From the NCBI GenBank assembly GCA_934463165.1, contig CAKSJG010000014.1:4876-68875 (forward strand): a stretch of DNA of 64,000 nt. Reading direction: 5' to 3'. This DNA comes from an uncultured Clostridia bacterium (GTDB taxonomy: Bacteria; Bacillota; Clostridia; UMGS1810). The notes beneath the pieces are model-generated. The model was not told the origin of the DNA and searched no databases. It was given only the letters and a program-made list of their open reading frames with translations. Both the position numbers and the translations under genes were made by a program. Below, piece by piece: positions 61,923-64,000 of the stretch (positions are counted from its first letter, which is position 1; each line of letters starts with the position of its first letter).

Positions 61923-62558
61923 TTACCGAAGCAAAAAAAGAATCGGTACAAAAATCAGAACAAGTGCAAATCCGATAATAATTATCGGAACTATTTTTTT
62001 CTTCGAATGTGTATTTTCTATAAGATCTGCCGCTGAAAGCGCACCCATCAGCGGACGGTAGAGAAGAAGTATCAGACCCGAGTTAATGAAACCCTTACAC
62101 AGATTAAACGGCAGAAAAACCGTCGGCAGCATTCCGATTACAACTTCACGCGGGATTTTCATATAAACAGGGGTTATAAAGCAATTCCATAAAAGCATGA
62201 GCGCCGTCATGGCAACAACGCCCGAAGCAAGCCCCGATACCGCACCCGAAAGCTTTCTGTTATTCGCATATATAAGCGATGCCATAAAACAAAATGAACA
62301 TGTCGAAATAAAATTCATTAAAAGCCCTATCGGTCCCGTACTGCTCGCAAAGAGAAATTCAAACACCGTGACAACAGCCGACATTATAAGAGAGTATGAC
62401 GGTCCAAGAATAAAACCGCCCATTGCTATCGGAACATCTTTGGCGTCATATTGCAAAAATCCCGAAATCTGCGGAATGACCTTGCATAAATACATGAGTA
62501 TAACCGATAATGCCGAGAGCATAGCCGCCGTTACATACTTTTTTGTTTTGTTTTTCAT
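61923..62558 (-). CDS. ribU: riboflavin transporter RibU, ECF S-component
   Basis: A 211-aa membrane protein that binds riboflavin and works with the shared energy-coupling module (not in this window). Six hydrophobic segments and the RibU motif LQYDAKDVPIAMGGFILGP near residue 36 identify it; a basic N-terminus with AAMLSAL is typical of S-components. The assignment is confirmed by the FMN riboswitch in its leader. AGGAGA precedes the ATG. Confidence 0.94.
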   Translation of the reverse strand: MKNKTKKYVTAAMLSALSVILMYLCKVIPQISGFLQYDAKDVPIAMGGFILGPSYSLIMSAVVTVFEFLFASSTGPIGLLMNFISTCSFCFMASLIYANNRKLSGAVSGLASGVVAMTALMLLWNCFITPVYMKIPREVVIGMLPTVFLPFNLCKGFINSGLILLLYRPLMGALSAADLIENTHSKKKIVPIIIIGFALVLIFVPILFLLR

Positions 62559-62605
62559 GATAATAATCTCCTGTCTTAAAATATTATCACGGAGCTTGAG
62601 TAATT

Positions 62606-62634
62606 CAAAAACCCCGCCGAAAAATCAGCGGGGC
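62606..62634 (-). terminator. riboswitch expression-platform terminator
   Basis: On the minus strand CCCCGCTGA pairs with TCGGCGGGG (one G-T pair) and is followed by TTTTTG, about 20 bases after the aptamer and 47 before the ribU start, the place of a ligand-dependent terminator. Confidence 0.8.
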
Positions 62635-62653
62635 TCACTTTTATTTGAATACT

Positions 62654-62761
<108 letters not shown>

Positions 62762-62767
62762 AACTAT

Positions 62768-62796
62768 ATTATACTCCGCAAATCGTGTTATGTAAA
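62768..62796 (-). promoter_or_regulatory. promoter of riboswitch-ribU
   Basis: On the minus strand TTTACA (62791-62796), 17-base spacer, TATAAT (62768-62773); transcription would begin almost exactly at the aptamer. Confidence 0.75.
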
Positions 62797-62889
62797 GATT
62801 AATGTATAACAAAATTGCAGTGCGGACAATATAAAATATTTATGCAGCTTCACTTTTATTACACTAATATTTAATTTATGTATAAAATA

Positions 62890-62918
62890 TAGACATATTA
62901 AATAATATATGGTAAAAT
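62890..62918 (+). promoter_or_regulatory. possible promoter of the membrane-anchored low-complexity protein
   Basis: TAGACA (62890-62895), 17-base spacer, TAAAAT (62913-62918) in the AT-rich gap after the riboswitch promoter. The remainder of the gap (62797-62889) shows nothing else. Confidence 0.4.
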
Positions 62919-62963
62919 TAAAAATAATAAACTCTTTTGTAAATATACGAAAGGATGAATAAC

Positions 62964-63845
62964 ATGGACGAATATAACAAAAAACTTCCCGTATCGCATG
63001 ATACGCTCAGAATGAAACCCATTGAGCAAGATGACATGGCAGACCCCGAAAGCGCGCTGAAATCGAGAAAAAGAACCGATAACGCACCGCGCGGTGATGC
63101 GGGAAATAACGCATACGGCAAAATGCCAAACGAAAATCATGAATCGCAATACAGACGCCGGTATGAATCATATAACCATAATCAAAAAACCGAATTCGAC
63201 AAAAATCCCTATCCGCAAAGAAGAATGCAAAACGGTTATACACAAAGAGGAGTGCCGGAACACGGAACGGGATATGAAGCAAGATATAGTGCTGATAAAT
63301 TTGATAAAAATAAAGATAAAACCGGAACAAAAACCGTTGCTGTCATTGCCGTACTTTCAACACTGATAGTTACTCTTATCGTTTTACTCATCGTGTTAAA
63401 CACGTCGTCTCCGGATGATAAATCAATAAACAACAACCGTGATTCGGTAAATAACGAGGAGTCAATCGACGATATCATAAAACAGCAGCAGGAAGAAGAA
63501 AAAATCAGACAGGAGCTTAAAGAAAAAGCGGACCTTGAAGCAAAGCAAAAAGAAGCCGAGCAGAAAGCGAAGGAAGATGAAAAGGCAAAAGAGGAAGAGC
63601 AAAGAAAACAGAATGACACCAAAGCTGAAAACAAAAACGACAATTCTTCCGTCAAATCCGAAAACAAAGAAAATTCAACCGATAATCAAACAGATAAAAA
63701 CAATTCTGAAAATCAAAATAATGCCTCTTCAAATAACGGATCTTCAAAAAATGAAACTTCCGAAAACAAACCGGATGAATCGCAGGGAAGCGAAAAACCT
63801 ACCGACATTCCGACAATTCAGGATAATTCGGGAAACAATAATTAG
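62964..63845 (+). CDS. single-pass membrane protein with charged coiled coil and Asn-rich tail
   Basis: About 293 aa. Residues 1-115 are hydrophilic with many Arg, Tyr and Asn; one transmembrane segment lies at about 117-143 (VAVIAVLSTLIVTLIVLLIVL). Then comes a strongly charged predicted coiled coil (about 165-220, Lys/Glu/Ala/Gln-rich: KQKEAEQKAKEDEKAKEEEQ) and a low-complexity Asn/Ser/Lys tail to the end. ATG at 62964 is preferred since AAAGG is nine bases before it. No positively recognised domain; such a design (cytoplasmic N-terminus, long exposed tail) is common in Firmicute envelope proteins of unknown role. Its stop overlaps the converging edge gene by two bases. Confidence 0.72.
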   Translation: MDEYNKKLPVSHDTLRMKPIEQDDMADPESALKSRKRTDNAPRGDAGNNAYGKMPNENHESQYRRRYESYNHNQKTEFDKNPYPQRRMQNGYTQRGVPEHGTGYEARYSADKFDKNKDKTGTKTVAVIAVLSTLIVTLIVLLIVLNTSSPDDKSINNNRDSVNNEESIDDIIKQQQEEEKIRQELKEKADLEAKQKEAEQKAKEDEKAKEEEQRKQNDTKAENKNDNSSVKSENKENSTDNQTDKNNSENQNNASSNNGSSKNETSENKPDESQGSEKPTDIPTIQDNSGNNN

Positions 63846-64000
63846 GCAATCATCGGGTTCAGTTCCTCGTGCTTGAACACACCGCTGCAGCGCTGAAACT
63901 CGCTTTCAATCAAAAAATAAAAAGCATACCCTAACGCCTCGCCCGAAAAGCGCTTGCAGACGAGCGGATGGATAATATCCGCCCCTACGCGCATGGGGAA
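63842..64000 (-). CDS. hypothetical protein, C-terminal part (cut by window edge)
   Basis: An open frame of 52 codons enters from the right edge and stops at 63842-63844. It reads RVGADIIHPLVCKRFSGEA and ends KHEELNPMIA. Codon choice and the higher GC compared with the neighbouring low-complexity gene suggest real coding, but I do not recognise it. Whether the visible ATG near the edge is the start cannot be told. Confidence 0.45.
   Translation of the reverse strand, partial: FPMRVGADIIHPLVCKRFSGEALGYAFYFLIESEFQRCSGVFKHEELNPMIA

Noticed and set aside
63236..63667. Minus-strand Ser/Phe-rich frame opposite the low-complexity membrane protein
   Set aside because: The repetitive Lys/Glu codons of the real gene give Phe/Ser/Leu on the other strand; composition artefact.

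Overview
This window looks like a chromosomal segment of an anaerobic, spore-forming, low-GC Clostridia bacterium, probably a plant-polysaccharide degrader from gut or rumen. The evidence is a SipL-type SPOCS/LysM spore protein, S-layer-homology (SLH) anchored exoproteins, Rex, the electron-bifurcating NfnAB pair, an FMN-riboswitch-controlled RibU, Mini-RNase III next to cysS, and a split transketolase. The combination of SLH-anchored lyases and rhamnogalacturonan genes recalls pectin specialists of the Monoglobus type; that affiliation is inference.

Layout. 1-4.4 kb: a gene fragment at the left edge, a Na+/alanine-type symporter and a SipL-like gene on the minus strand. 3.6-6.4 kb: an AraC regulator divergent from L-fucose isomerase. 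6.4-7.3 kb: a HigBA-type toxin-antitoxin pair with a textbook promoter and an 18-bp operator, flanked by hicB-like remnants. 7.4-32.1 kb: ten tightly packed minus-strand genes, evidently one operon: an SLH-anchored pectate-lyase-like protein, three further large exported proteins with LVIVD propellers and/or SLH modules, a leaderless pectate-lyase-like protein, a 1199-aa putative lyase/hydrolase, GH105, an esterase, a GH2 beta-galactosidase and an SGNH esterase. 32.5-37.2 kb: a sugar ABC importer (two permeases and a lipoprotein, no ATPase) and a divergent AraC regulator. 37.2-42.4 kb: a truncated hicB, a glycosyltransferase, a flippase-like membrane protein, pssA-psd, a TPM-domain protein and tRNA-Pro(CGG). 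42.4-46.4 kb: a second GH2 with its divergent AraC regulator. 46.4-50.2 kb: nfnB-nfnA and gdhA. 50.4-58.5 kb: a probable operon cysE-cysS-mrnC-tktN-tktC-lacZ-rex. 58.6-64 kb: a small Cys-rich protein, glf, gap with a Rex-like operator, a cyclophilin lipoprotein, riboswitch-ribU, a membrane-anchored low-complexity protein, and a gene fragment at the right edge.

How it fits together. The 7.4-37.2 kb block reads as a Gram-positive polysaccharide-utilisation locus for pectic polysaccharide, probably rhamnogalacturonan I. SLH proteins hold lyases and sugar-binding or scaffold propellers on the cell wall, the ABC importer brings in oligosaccharides, and leaderless enzymes (GH105 for unsaturated ends, GH2 for galactose side chains, esterases for acetyl groups) finish them in the cytoplasm under an AraC sensor. 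The most unusual part is the set of four adjacent surface proteins in which the same modules (LVIVD beta-propeller, SLH triplet, Ig/IPT-like domains, right-handed beta-helix) are reshuffled. The 1199-aa protein is the best candidate for a new enzyme family.

Coordinates, motifs and promoter spacings were read directly from the sequence. Family names come from recognising motifs by eye, without database searches.
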